Part shown: piece by piece, positions 18,791-26,684 of the stretch
Layout of the letters: each line of letters begins with the position of its first letter
Position numbering within the stretch: position 1 is the first letter of the stretch
Translations under genes and position numbers: made by a program
The notes under the pieces: model-generated
The model's database searches: none
Told to the model about the DNA's origin: nothing
Seen by the model: only the letters and a program-made list of their open reading frames with translations
Origin: Faecalibacter rhinopitheci
Lineage (GTDB): Bacteria > Bacteroidota > Bacteroidia > Flavobacteriales > Weeksellaceae
Assembly: GCF_015234135.1 (NCBI RefSeq)
Contig: NZ_JADGIK010000003.1
Coordinates: 186,001-250,000, forward strand
DNA: 64,000 bases
Direction of reading: 5' to 3'

Positions 18791-19866
18791 AATCGGAAAA
18801 CTTTACTTTCAGAGTTTATTTGCTTAATAATATCTTCTGTACGGTCAGAGTGTGTGTCTGTAATAAATATTTGACCAAAATGTTCCTCGTTTACTAATTT
18901 CACCAATTGTGTTACCCGATGCTCATCTAATTTATCAAAAATATCATCTAAAAGTAAAATAGGAGTCACGTTTAATGCGGATTTAATAACCTCTAATTGT
19001 GCTAATTTTAAAGCGATTAAATAAGATTTTTGTTGACCTTGTGAACCAAATTTTTTAATGGGATAATTCGTAATTGTAAACAATAAATCATCTTTATGTA
19101 TTCCTGCCGTAGAATATTGTGCAGAACGATCTTTGTATATTGAATCTTTAAGCAATGTCTCAAAATCAGTTTCATTCAATTGGGAAACATATTCAATATT
19201 TACTTTTTCAGATCCTTCAGAAATCGCTTCATAATATTTTAGGAATGCATTCAAGAAATTTTTCACAAAATCTTTTCTAATTTCATGAATTCGATTTCCT
19301 AAATGAACTAATTCTATATCATAAATCTCTAACGTAGATGCATCAAATGTTTGATTTGCTGCAAAGTATTTTAATAAAGTATTTCGTTGTAATAAAACTT
19401 TATTGTATCGAATTAAATCTGCTAAATATTGTTTATTAGATTGCGAAATAATATTATCCAAAAACTTACGTCTTACATCGCTTCCTTCTTTAATCAAGTC
19501 GCTGTCATAAGGAGAAATCATAACTAATGGATATTGTCCAATATGTTCCGAAATACGATCGTAGGACTTAGAATTTCTTTTTAACTGTTTAGGTTGTCCA
19601 GCTCTAACTAAACAAAAGATGATATCTTCTTTATCATTTTTATCAAAAGTACCTTCTAAGGTAAAAAAATCACAATCAAATTGAATGTTCATTGCATCCG
19701 AATGATTCAGATATGATTTACTTAAAGCTAAATAATGAATGGCGTCTAAAATGTTAGTTTTTCCTTTACCATTCTGACCTACAAATGCATTTAATTTGGA
19801 TGAAAATTGTAAATCTTTTTCTCCAAAATTTTTGAATTGCCTTGCTTTAAGTTCTTTTAAATACAT
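18787..19866 (-). CDS. recF: DNA replication/repair protein RecF
   Basis: An SMC-like ATPase that helps load RecA at single-strand gaps. It has 359 residues, normal for RecF. Walker A is GQNGKGKT at 30-37, the signature-like region is KKFGSQGQQKSYLIAL (about 270), and Walker B is LLLDDIFDKLD (about 303). It heads a recF-DUF721-hydrolase transcript. A TAAATTTG box ends only 4 bp before the ATG, so the transcript may be leaderless. Divergent from hisS. Confidence 0.97.
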   Translation of the reverse strand: MYLKELKARQFKNFGEKDLQFSSKLNAFVGQNGKGKTNILDAIHYLALSKSYLNHSDAMNIQFDCDFFTLEGTFDKNDKEDIIFCLVRAGQPKQLKRNSKSYDRISEHIGQYPLVMISPYDSDLIKEGSDVRRKFLDNIISQSNKQYLADLIRYNKVLLQRNTLLKYFAANQTFDASTLEIYDIELVHLGNRIHEIRKDFVKNFLNAFLKYYEAISEGSEKVNIEYVSQLNETDFETLLKDSIYKDRSAQYSTAGIHKDDLLFTITNYPIKKFGSQGQQKSYLIALKLAQLEVIKSALNVTPILLLDDIFDKLDEHRVTQLVKLVNEEHFGQIFITDTHSDRTEDIIKQINSESKVFRL

Positions 19867-19870
19867 GCTA

Positions 19871-19878
19871 CAAATTTA
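19871..19878 (-). promoter_or_regulatory. Candidate -7 box of recF (TAAATTTG)
   Basis: Matches TAnnTTTG on the minus strand. It ends 4 nt before the recF ATG, which would place the transcription start at or next to the start codon. Confidence 0.4.
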
Positions 19879-20007
19879 CACTATTTTACGCATTTATACT
19901 TTTCTTGTTTTACGATGAAATTTCTAAATCTTTCCCTATAAATTTATTTTTAGCTTTTTCTCTCAATGATTTATCACATTATAACCTACTAAAATTTCAA
20001 AATGATG

Positions 20008-20015
20008 TATTTTTG
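20008..20015 (+). promoter_or_regulatory. Candidate -7 box of hisS (TATTTTTG)
   Basis: Exact TAnnTTTG match 28 bp before the ATG, in the 177-bp divergent gap with recF. Confidence 0.5.
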
Positions 20016-20043
20016 CATCTTTAATAGTAAGATTTAAAAAAAA

Positions 20044-21414
20044 ATGGCAGTTCAAAAACCATCGATTCCAAAAGGAACTAGAGATTTTTCTCCTTTAGAA
20101 GTGAATCGCCGTCAATATATTATCAATACCATCAAGAAGCAATTTGTTTTATTTGGTTTCTCACCAATCGAAACACCTTCATTCGAAAATTTATCAACGT
20201 TAACTGGTAAATATGGTGAAGAAGGAGATCGTTTAATTTTCAAGATTTTAAATTCTGGAGATTACTTAGGGAAAGTAGATGAGCAATTATTAGCGGATAG
20301 AAATAGTCAAAAGGTTATTCCACATATTTCAGAAAAAGCGTTGCGTTATGATTTAACTGTGCCTTTTGCACGTTACGTAGTACAACACCAAAACGAAATT
20401 ACATTCCCATTTAAACGTTACCAAATTCAACCGGTTTGGCGTGCAGATCGTCCTCAAAAAGGTCGTTTCCGCGAGTTTTTTCAATGTGATGCGGATGTTG
20501 TAGGTTCAGATTCTTTATTGCAAGAAGTTGATTTTGTACAATTATACGATTCAGTTTTTACAGAATTAAAAACTCCAGTAGAAATCCATATCAACAACCG
20601 TAAAATTTTATCAGGTTTAGCAGAAGTAGCAGATATTTCAGCTCAATTAATTGATTTTACTGTTGCTTTAGATAAGTTAGATAAAATTGGTGAAGAAGCT
20701 GTAAAGGAAGAAATGCGTGGGAAAGGAATTTCTGAAACTGCAATCGAAATCTTATCACCTTTATTTTCAATGAATGGTGATTACAAATCTCAATTTGCTC
20801 AATTAAAAGAAATTTTAGCAACTTCAGCAACTGGATTAAAAGGAATTGAAGAGTTAGAATTTGTTTTTGAAAATACAGAAAATATCGGTTTACAATCAGC
20901 AGATTTAGTGTTAAACTTAACGTTAGCACGTGGTCTTGATTATTATACAGGTGCAATTTTTGAAGTAAAAGCGAAGATTGGTGAATTCTCTTCATCAATT
21001 GGTGGTGGTGGTCGTTACGACGATTTAACTGGAATTTTTGGTTTAAAAGATATTTCAGGAGTTGGAATCTCTTTTGGATTAGACCGTACATACCTTGTGT
21101 TAGAAGAAAATAATTTATTTCCAGCGTTAGAGGATTCTACGAATATCCAAGCATTATTCATCAATTTTGGACAGAAAGAAGCAGCTGAAGCGATGAAGTT
21201 GGTAAAACAATTGCGTCAACAAGGAATTAATACAGAAGTATATCCAGATGATGCGAAGATGAAAAAGCAAATGGGATATGCTGACAAAAAAGGAATTAAG
21301 AAAGTAATTTTATTAGGTGATAAAGAAATCCAAGAACAAAAAGCAACCGTAAAAGATATGGTTACGGGAGAGCAAACAGAAGTTGCTTTTGTTGATTTGG
21401 TAAATGCTTTATAA
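20044..21414 (+). CDS. hisS: Histidine-tRNA ligase
   Basis: Charges tRNA-His. It is a class II synthetase of 456 residues. The N-terminus PKGTRDFSP is typical. Motif 2 is the FQCDADVVG region, the HisRS signature [14 protein letters not shown] lies at about residue 297, and [13 protein letters not shown] and [10 protein letters not shown] (motif 3) follow. The C-terminal 90 residues form the anticodon-binding domain. It is monocistronic or read with the sugar-kinase gene 50 bp downstream, which has its own candidate promoter. Confidence 0.97.
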   Translation: MAVQKPSIPKGTRDFSPLEVNRRQYIINTIKKQFVLFGFSPIETPSFENLSTLTGKYGEEGDRLIFKILNSGDYLGKVDEQLLADRNSQKVIPHISEKALRYDLTVPFARYVVQHQNEITFPFKRYQIQPVWRADRPQKGRFREFFQCDADVVGSDSLLQEVDFVQLYDSVFTELKTPVEIHINNRKILSGLAEVADISAQLIDFTVALDKLDKIGEEAVKEEMRGKGISETAIEILSPLFSMNGDYKSQFAQLKEILATSATGLKGIEELEFVFENTENIGLQSADLVLNLTLARGLDYYTGAIFEVKAKIGEFSSSIGGGGRYDDLTGIFGLKDISGVGISFGLDRTYLVLEENNLFPALEDSTNIQALFINFGQKEAAEAMKLVKQLRQQGINTEVYPDDAKMKKQMGYADKKGIKKVILLGDKEIQEQKATVKDMVTGEQTEVAFVDLVNAL

Positions 21415-21430
21415 TCTGAAAATTAGTCTA

Positions 21431-21438
21431 TATATTTG
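21431..21438 (+). promoter_or_regulatory. Candidate -7 box of the PfkB-family kinase gene (TATATTTG)
   Basis: Exact TAnnTTTG match, 26 bp before the ATG. Confidence 0.45.
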
Positions 21439-21464
21439 CAAACTATTTAATTTACAAGATAAAA

Positions 21465-22388
21465 ATGAGTTTATTAACAGTAGGCACAGTTGCCTTCGAT
21501 AAATTAGAATCTCCTTTCGGGAAAACAGATAAAATTTTAGGTGGAGCAGCAACTTATATCAGTATGGCATCTTCATTATTAGGTGTTGAAACTGGATTAG
21601 TTTCTGTTGTAGGTGGAGATTTCCCTGAGGAATACATTGATTTATTAAAATCAAAAAATGTTGATTTAGCAGGTTTAGAAATTGTAGCTGATGGTAAAAC
21701 TTTCTTTTGGGAAGGGAAATACCACAATGATTTAAATACTCGTGATACGTTAACAACTGAGTTAAATGTATTAGAGACTTTCAACCCAGTTGTTCCTCAA
21801 AACTGGAAAAATGCTGATGTGTTAATGTTAGGGAATTTACACCCATTAGTACAAGCAGGAGTTTTAGAGCAAATGGAAAATCGTCCAAAATTAGTTGTTT
21901 TAGATACAATGAATTTCTGGATGGATTGTGCTTGGGAAGAGTTAATGGCAGTGATCAAAAATGTTGATGTAATTTCTATTAACGATGAAGAAGCTCGTCA
22001 AATGTCTGGTGAGTATAGCTTACGTAAAGCAGCTCGTAAAATTGCTGCAATGGGACCTAAAACGGTAATCATCAAGAAAGGTGAACATGGAGCTTTATTA
22101 TTCCAAGGAGAGCAAGTGTTCTACGCACCAGCTTTACCAATGGAAGAAGTTTTTGATCCAACAGGAGCAGGAGATACTTTCGCAGGTGGATTCTCTGGAT
22201 ACTTAGCAAAAACAAATGATTTCTCTTTCGAGAACATGAAACGTGCTATTATCTTCGGATCTGCATTAGCATCTGTTACATGTGAAAAATTCGGTACTGA
22301 ATCTTTACAAAATTTAGATGTTGACGCGTTAAATGCTCGTTTGAACGAGTTCCGCGAGTTAATGCGTTTCGAACAAATTGAATTCTAG
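21465..22388 (+). CDS. PfkB-family carbohydrate/nucleoside kinase
   Basis: A 307-residue ribokinase-like kinase that transfers ATP phosphate to a sugar or nucleoside hydroxyl. The N-terminal LGGAATYISMASSLLG is the PfkB substrate-side motif. DPTGAGDTFAGG at 231-242 is PfkB signature 2, with Asp237 the expected catalytic base. IIKKGEHGALLF precedes it. The substrate cannot be fixed from sequence. The gene is followed by a strong terminator. Confidence 0.9.
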   Translation: MSLLTVGTVAFDKLESPFGKTDKILGGAATYISMASSLLGVETGLVSVVGGDFPEEYIDLLKSKNVDLAGLEIVADGKTFFWEGKYHNDLNTRDTLTTELNVLETFNPVVPQNWKNADVLMLGNLHPLVQAGVLEQMENRPKLVVLDTMNFWMDCAWEELMAVIKNVDVISINDEEARQMSGEYSLRKAARKIAAMGPKTVIIKKGEHGALLFQGEQVFYAPALPMEEVFDPTGAGDTFAGGFSGYLAKTNDFSFENMKRAIIFGSALASVTCEKFGTESLQNLDVDALNARLNEFRELMRFEQIEF

Positions 22389-22411
22389 TAAGAAATTACT
22401 TGAAATATATT

Positions 22412-22442
22412 AGTCCTTTCTTTTTTAGAAAGGACTTTTTTA
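22412..22442 (+). terminator. Terminator after the PfkB kinase gene
   Basis: AGTCCTTTCT stem, short loop, AGAAAGGACT stem, T-run. Confidence 0.85.
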
Positions 22443-22485
22443 TTGGCTTGATTTTTAGTAAATTAAAACTATCAAAATCTTTGTT

Positions 22486-22944
22486 ATGAAAAATAGAATT
22501 ATCCTTGTTTTAATTTTGGCATTTTTGTCTTTATTATCCGGTATTTTAATTTCTAAGATGTCATTTATAGGAAAAGTAGGCATTACTTTTTTTTATGACG
22601 AATACACCATTTTTAAATCTTGGTGGAAAACAGGGCTATTATTTTTCGTAATACAAATGATTATTTTTGGGTTATTATCCTTCTTTCATTTTGAAAACAA
22701 TTCTGTGTTTAAACAAAAAATAGTACCGATTATATTTATCATTATAGGTGTAATAGGCGTGTATTATACTTATTATGATTTTACCGAAACTTCGCATCGA
22801 TTAATGAAAACTAGTTTTCATATGGGGTTTTATTTATTTTGGATAGGATGGTTTATTTCGTGTATTTATTATTTAATATTAACGAAAAAAGAAATAGAGA
22901 TGCATGATTTTGACACGTTATATAAACATGAATCGCAAGAATAA
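22486..22944 (+). CDS. Small integral membrane protein, unknown function
   Basis: A 152-residue protein with four predicted transmembrane segments: about 4-24, 49-68, 82-100 and 116-135. A short cytoplasmic, acidic tail follows. I recognise no family. It stands alone between two terminators and seems to be an independent transcription unit. Confidence 0.7.
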   Translation: MKNRIILVLILAFLSLLSGILISKMSFIGKVGITFFYDEYTIFKSWWKTGLLFFVIQMIIFGLLSFFHFENNSVFKQKIVPIIFIIIGVIGVYYTYYDFTETSHRLMKTSFHMGFYLFWIGWFISCIYYLILTKKEIEMHDFDTLYKHESQE

Positions 22945-22979
22945 AAAAAAATCCTATCGAATTTCGATAGGATTTTTTT
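22945..22979. terminator. Bidirectional terminator between the membrane protein and tRNA-Arg
   Basis: ATCCTATCGAA / TTCGATAGGAT inverted repeat (11-bp arms) between an A-run and a T-run. It serves the + strand gene and the minus-strand tRNA. Confidence 0.85.
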
Positions 22980-22980
22980 G

Positions 22981-23054
22981 TGACCGAGACAGGATTCAAA
23001 CCTGTAACCTCTTGAGCCGTAATCAAGTGCGCTATTCAGTTGCGCCACTCGGCC
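22981..23054 (-). tRNA. tRNA-Arg (anticodon ACG)
   Basis: A 74-nt cloverleaf. Acceptor GGCCGAG pairs with CTCGGTC (one G-U), the D stem is GCGC, the anticodon stem is CTTGA/TCAAG with loop TTACGGC giving anticodon ACG, the T stem is ACAGG/CCTGT with loop TTTGAAT, and the discriminator is A. CCA is not encoded. It would read CGU/CGC after A34-to-inosine editing. Confidence 0.95.
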
Positions 23055-23092
23055 GTTTCCAATTTCAGAACTGTTGTTCTTATTTTGGACTG

Positions 23093-23100
23093 CAAATATA
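23093..23100 (-). promoter_or_regulatory. Candidate -7 box of tRNA-Arg (TATATTTG)
   Basis: Exact TAnnTTTG match on the minus strand, 38 nt upstream of the tRNA 5' end. Confidence 0.5.
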
Positions 23101-23140
23101 AGGCGAATTTTTAATTCACCAAATAATTTTCAAAAATATT

Positions 23141-23740
23141 TTATCCTCTATTTCTATCAGCAATTAAAAGCATCATATAACTTAATATAAATAATTCGTC
23201 ATTTTGTTCAGTATCAGCTAATTTATCTAATTTAAATTTTCTACCAAAAAAAGAAGGTTCTTTTGAAATTTCCATCAATTCTTTCCTGTTCAAATCAGTT
23301 AAAGCATATTTTGGATTAAAAATATACCCTGTAAAGAATCCGATTACCGGAATTTCTCCTACCATTCCGTCCAACATACGAACTACTCCGCTTCGTTCTT
23401 TAATCGTAAAAATATGGTTATCGTTCGCGTCATAAATATGGAAAGTAGCAGTCCAAAATGATTTTAAAGTTTTTCTTCGTGCTTTTCCAACAATTTTCCC
23501 AGATGCATCAGTAATTGTAAAGGTTTGTTGAAAATCAATTAATTTATTAGATGTTAATTCATACAATAATTCTGTTTTATTTGAATTACTATATACTTTA
23601 ATGCGATCTCTCCATGAAAACATTTTTTCTCTGACATAAAATATAGATTGTCCGGAAGCATCGGTTACTGAAAAATCGTTGGATAACGTTCCGATATGAA
23701 ATTTAAAATCTAAAGGGAATTGTAGTTGGTTGATTGACAT
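23141..23740 (-). CDS. LURP-one/tubby-like beta-barrel protein
   Basis: A 199-residue cytoplasmic protein resembling the LURP-one-related (scramblase/tubby-like) family. It shows the repeated strand pattern FSVTDASGQSIFYVREK, then FTITDASGKIVGKARRK, then FHIYDANDNHIFTIKER. There is no signal peptide and no membrane segment. The family's role in bacteria is unclear, perhaps lipid or membrane association. It is the only gene in its unit, divergent from a short-chain dehydrogenase. Confidence 0.75.
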   Translation of the reverse strand: MSINQLQFPLDFKFHIGTLSNDFSVTDASGQSIFYVREKMFSWRDRIKVYSNSNKTELLYELTSNKLIDFQQTFTITDASGKIVGKARRKTLKSFWTATFHIYDANDNHIFTIKERSGVVRMLDGMVGEIPVIGFFTGYIFNPKYALTDLNRKELMEISKEPSFFGRKFKLDKLADTEQNDELFILSYMMLLIADRNRG

Positions 23741-23825
23741 AATTCTATTGTTATATCTTTCAAAAATAAACGAATAAATTAAATTTTTCAGTAAATTAAT
23801 TTTAAACAGAAAAACTCACACTAAA

Positions 23826-24641
23826 ATGAAATACAATTTTAAAGATAAAGTTGTTTTAATAACTGGTTCTGCATCAGGAATTGGAAAGATATTGACTCGA
23901 AAAGTACTTGAAAAAGGTGCAAAGAAAGTTATCATGTTAGATTATAATTTGGAAGGTGTAAACCAAGTAAAAGAAGAATTTGCATACTTTGGAAAAACAA
24001 TTCATACCTATCAAGTAGATTTATCACAACAAGATCAAGTGTTAGCAGTTATTGAAAATGTAAAAAATGATATTTCAAAAGTAGATGTATTAATCAATAA
24101 TGCAGGTGTTATTGTGGGAAAATACTATACAGATCATTCCGTAAATGATATAAATTATACAATGAATATTAATACAATGGCAGTAATGTTATTAACAAAT
24201 GCATTTATGACGGAAATGGTTAATCGTAATGAAGGGGTGATTTGTAATATTGCTTCGATGGCAGGATTAACGTCTACACCAAAGATGGCTGCTTATGTAG
24301 CAAGTAAATGGGCAGTTGTGGGATTTTCAGAAACATTATGGTTAGAAATGAAACAATTAAAAAAAGATGTAATAATCAATTGTGTAATGCCTTTCTATAT
24401 CAATACAGGAATGTTTGATGGGGTAAAATCGAGAGTTGTACCAATTCTGGATCCAGAAAAAGTATCGACGAAAATTATTTCAAATATTGAAAAAGGTAAA
24501 TTCAGAACACCATTACCCATGCCGTATTGGTTTATCCGTACAGCTCAAGCTTTATTACCTAATAAGCTTTATGATTTTGTAATGGGAGATGTTTTTGGAA
24601 TTTATGATTCGATGGAAGATTTTAAAGGAAGAAAAAAATAA
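23826..24641 (+). CDS. Short-chain dehydrogenase/reductase
   Basis: A 271-residue classical SDR oxidoreductase using NAD(P)H. Cofactor motif TGSASGIG lies at 14-21, INNAG near residue 90, and the catalytic YVASK near 158 with Ser (IASMAG) about 13 residues before. A hydrophobic C-terminal stretch (YWFIRTAQALLP) may associate with membrane. The substrate is unknown. Confidence 0.9.
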   Translation: MKYNFKDKVVLITGSASGIGKILTRKVLEKGAKKVIMLDYNLEGVNQVKEEFAYFGKTIHTYQVDLSQQDQVLAVIENVKNDISKVDVLINNAGVIVGKYYTDHSVNDINYTMNINTMAVMLLTNAFMTEMVNRNEGVICNIASMAGLTSTPKMAAYVASKWAVVGFSETLWLEMKQLKKDVIINCVMPFYINTGMFDGVKSRVVPILDPEKVSTKIISNIEKGKFRTPLPMPYWFIRTAQALLPNKLYDFVMGDVFGIYDSMEDFKGRKK

Positions 24642-24642
24642 T

Positions 24643-24678
24643 AAAAAAAAGCTGAAGCAAACACTTCAGCTTTTTTTT
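24643..24678. terminator. Bidirectional terminator between the SDR and HAD genes
   Basis: A-run, AAGCTGAAG, loop CAAACA, CTTCAGCTT, T-run, between convergent genes. Confidence 0.88.
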
Positions 24679-24679
24679 A

Positions 24680-25375
24680 TTATAAATAATTTCGTACTTC
24701 ATCTAAATGTGTAATGGTTGGAACGCCATCCATTTGTAAATTTTCATCCAGTCTATCAAAGAAAATCGCAGCCATTCCATATGCTTTTGCACCAACAGCA
24801 TCTGCAATCCAATCGTCACCAATATAAATAGATTCCTCTTTATTTGCACCTGATTTTTCTATGGCCAAATCAAAAATACGTGGATCTGGTTTTAAGATTT
24901 TAATCTCATCCGCATAGGTCACCGTTTTAAAGTAACCATTTAATTCTGAAGTTTCAATTTTACGTTTTGATACTTCAATAAAACCATTCGTAATGATATG
25001 TAATTGGTATTTAGGTTTTAGATAATCTAATAATTCCATTGCACCATCTACAACTTCATTAAAATTTGTGATGGTTTCCATATATTCATCTTCAAAGATT
25101 TTAGCTAAAGCATCATTATCGATCCCTAAATTATTAAAAGCTTCTTTGAAACGTCGATCACGTAATTCTTCTTTCGTAATTTTTTTATCACGAATTAGTG
25201 CCCATAGGCTTTCATTGCTTTCATGATAATGTGGGTGGAATTCGTCGAATGTAAAACCATAACGGTTCTCCACATCATGTTTTATATATAATTCTGCTAA
25301 TGCAAAACGAGCATTTTTACGAAAATCCCAAAGCGTGTTGTCTAGGTCAAAAAAGACATGTTTTATTGTGTTCAT
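24680..25375 (-). CDS. HAD-family phosphatase, YjjG-like nucleotidase
   Basis: A HAD hydrolase that probably dephosphorylates pyrimidine nucleoside monophosphates. Motif I is FFDLDNTL, motif II HIITNGF, motif III the Lys in LKPDPRIF, and motif IV IYIGDDWIADA. I chose the ATG at 25375 (231 residues, MNTIKHVFFDLDN). The longer start at 25393 would run through a TAACTTTG promoter box. With the chosen start the transcript may be leaderless. The gene is back to back with the glycan locus. Confidence 0.88.
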   Translation of the reverse strand: MNTIKHVFFDLDNTLWDFRKNARFALAELYIKHDVENRYGFTFDEFHPHYHESNESLWALIRDKKITKEELRDRRFKEAFNNLGIDNDALAKIFEDEYMETITNFNEVVDGAMELLDYLKPKYQLHIITNGFIEVSKRKIETSELNGYFKTVTYADEIKILKPDPRIFDLAIEKSGANKEESIYIGDDWIADAVGAKAYGMAAIFFDRLDENLQMDGVPTITHLDEVRNYL

Positions 25376-25380
25376 GGACG

Positions 25381-25408
25381 CAAAGTTAAGCAATATGATG
25401 TAGATTTG
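25381..25408. promoter_or_regulatory. Back-to-back promoter boxes between the HAD and flippase genes
   Basis: TAACTTTG on the minus strand (25381-25388) ends 5 nt before the HAD ATG. TAGATTTG on the plus strand (25401-25408) lies 19 nt before the flippase TTG start. Both match TAnnTTTG and only 12 bp separate them. Confidence 0.5.
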
Positions 25409-25427
25409 TGATTAAGAAATTGTAAGA

Positions 25428-26684
25428 TTGAAGAAGCGATTAGAAAAATTTAAAACCAAAAATGCCAAAGGTGTCCTTTCATTAATGGCAGGAAATACCG
25501 TTGCACAAATCATCATGATTTTAGGTGGATTTGTTTTGGGAAGATGGTATGGACCAGAAAATAATGGTACATATAATGTTTTCTTAAGCTTTGTAGCAAT
25601 CTTATCTATTTTAACAACATTTCGATTAGAAAATATTTTTGTAATCTCTAAATCTTCAAAAGCAATCCGAAATTTATTTTCAATGCTTTTGATGATCACT
25701 ACACTTGCTACGTTTATTTTCTTTTTAGGATATACCGTTCTGCATGAAATTTTTGATTTTAAAACTTCTATCTGGGTCGTTTTACTAAGTTCGATAGCAG
25801 GATTATTTACCGCATGGAATAATGTACAAACATCTTTATTTACAAAGTATCAATTATTCAATGTCATCTCTACAGGATTTGTAATCAATGCATTTGTTTC
25901 TGTCGCATTACAATTTGTGTTTTTCTTTTTAGGCTTTGAGTCTAATGGATTAATTTATGGAACTATTATCGGAACCATCATATCATGTTTATATTTTTTT
26001 ACAATTACAAAAGGAAGATTCAAGAATCCACGTTTCCAACTTTTTAAACAAACGTTGGAAAAGAATAAAGAGATTGTAAAATATACATTACCATCAGATT
26101 CATTAAACGCTGTTGCAAATAATTTGATGACCATCTTAATAGCATTCTATTTTACTAAGATCGAGGTAGCTTTTTTTGCAATGTCAGCCAAAATGTTAGT
26201 AACACCTTTAATTATTCTATCTAATGCGATGTCTAAGGTTTTCTTTCAGAAATCTGCAAGTATGATGAATCATCATCCTGAGAAACTATACGACTTATCG
26301 CTAAAAGTAGTATTATACAATGTAGGAGCTATTGGTGCTTTTCTGTTGGCTATGAATGTGATAGGAGTTTATATTTTGGAATGGATTTTAGGTAACGATT
26401 GGGTGGGATTGCAAACTTATGTATTTATACTTTCGTTCTGGATTTTATGTCGTTCGGCAATGAATCCTATTTCGCAAATTGTGGTAGTTATTCGGAAAAA
26501 TCATTATGCCTTATATTTTAATATTTACTTAGTTCTCATTACTATTGTTTCAGTTTTAATAGGTGGTGCAAGAAAAGACATGTTTGCTACGTTATATATC
26601 TATTCAATCATGGCGGGTATAGGATATTTAATCCAATTATATTTTGTGATGAGACATCTAAATTACTTAAAAAATAAAGCGTAA
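25428..26684 (+). CDS. Polysaccharide flippase (Wzx/PST family) 1
   Basis: A 418-residue integral inner-membrane protein with about 12 hydrophobic segments, of the kind that flips lipid-linked glycan units. The N-terminus KGVLSLMAGNTVAQIIMILGG and the YGPENNGTYNVFLSF stretch are typical of the family. The start is TTG at 25428; the next ATG lies inside the first conserved membrane segment, so I prefer TTG. It heads a tightly coupled set: the amidotransferase ATG follows its TAA directly. Confidence 0.88.
   Translation: MKKRLEKFKTKNAKGVLSLMAGNTVAQIIMILGGFVLGRWYGPENNGTYNVFLSFVAILSILTTFRLENIFVISKSSKAIRNLFSMLLMITTLATFIFFLGYTVLHEIFDFKTSIWVVLLSSIAGLFTAWNNVQTSLFTKYQLFNVISTGFVINAFVSVALQFVFFFLGFESNGLIYGTIIGTIISCLYFFTITKGRFKNPRFQLFKQTLEKNKEIVKYTLPSDSLNAVANNLMTILIAFYFTKIEVAFFAMSAKMLVTPLIILSNAMSKVFFQKSASMMNHHPEKLYDLSLKVVLYNVGAIGAFLLAMNVIGVYILEWILGNDWVGLQTYVFILSFWILCRSAMNPISQIVVVIRKNHYALYFNIYLVLITIVSVLIGGARKDMFATLYIYSIMAGIGYLIQLYFVMRHLNYLKNKA

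Noticed and set aside
20657-21091. 144-codon minus-strand ORF inside hisS
   Set aside because: Lies antisense to conserved HisRS codons and reads as Leu/Gln/His-rich shadow sequence.
22904-23101. 65-codon plus-strand ORF across the tRNA-Arg gene
   Set aside because: It runs through the terminator and the antisense of a well-formed tRNA; its protein has no plausible features.
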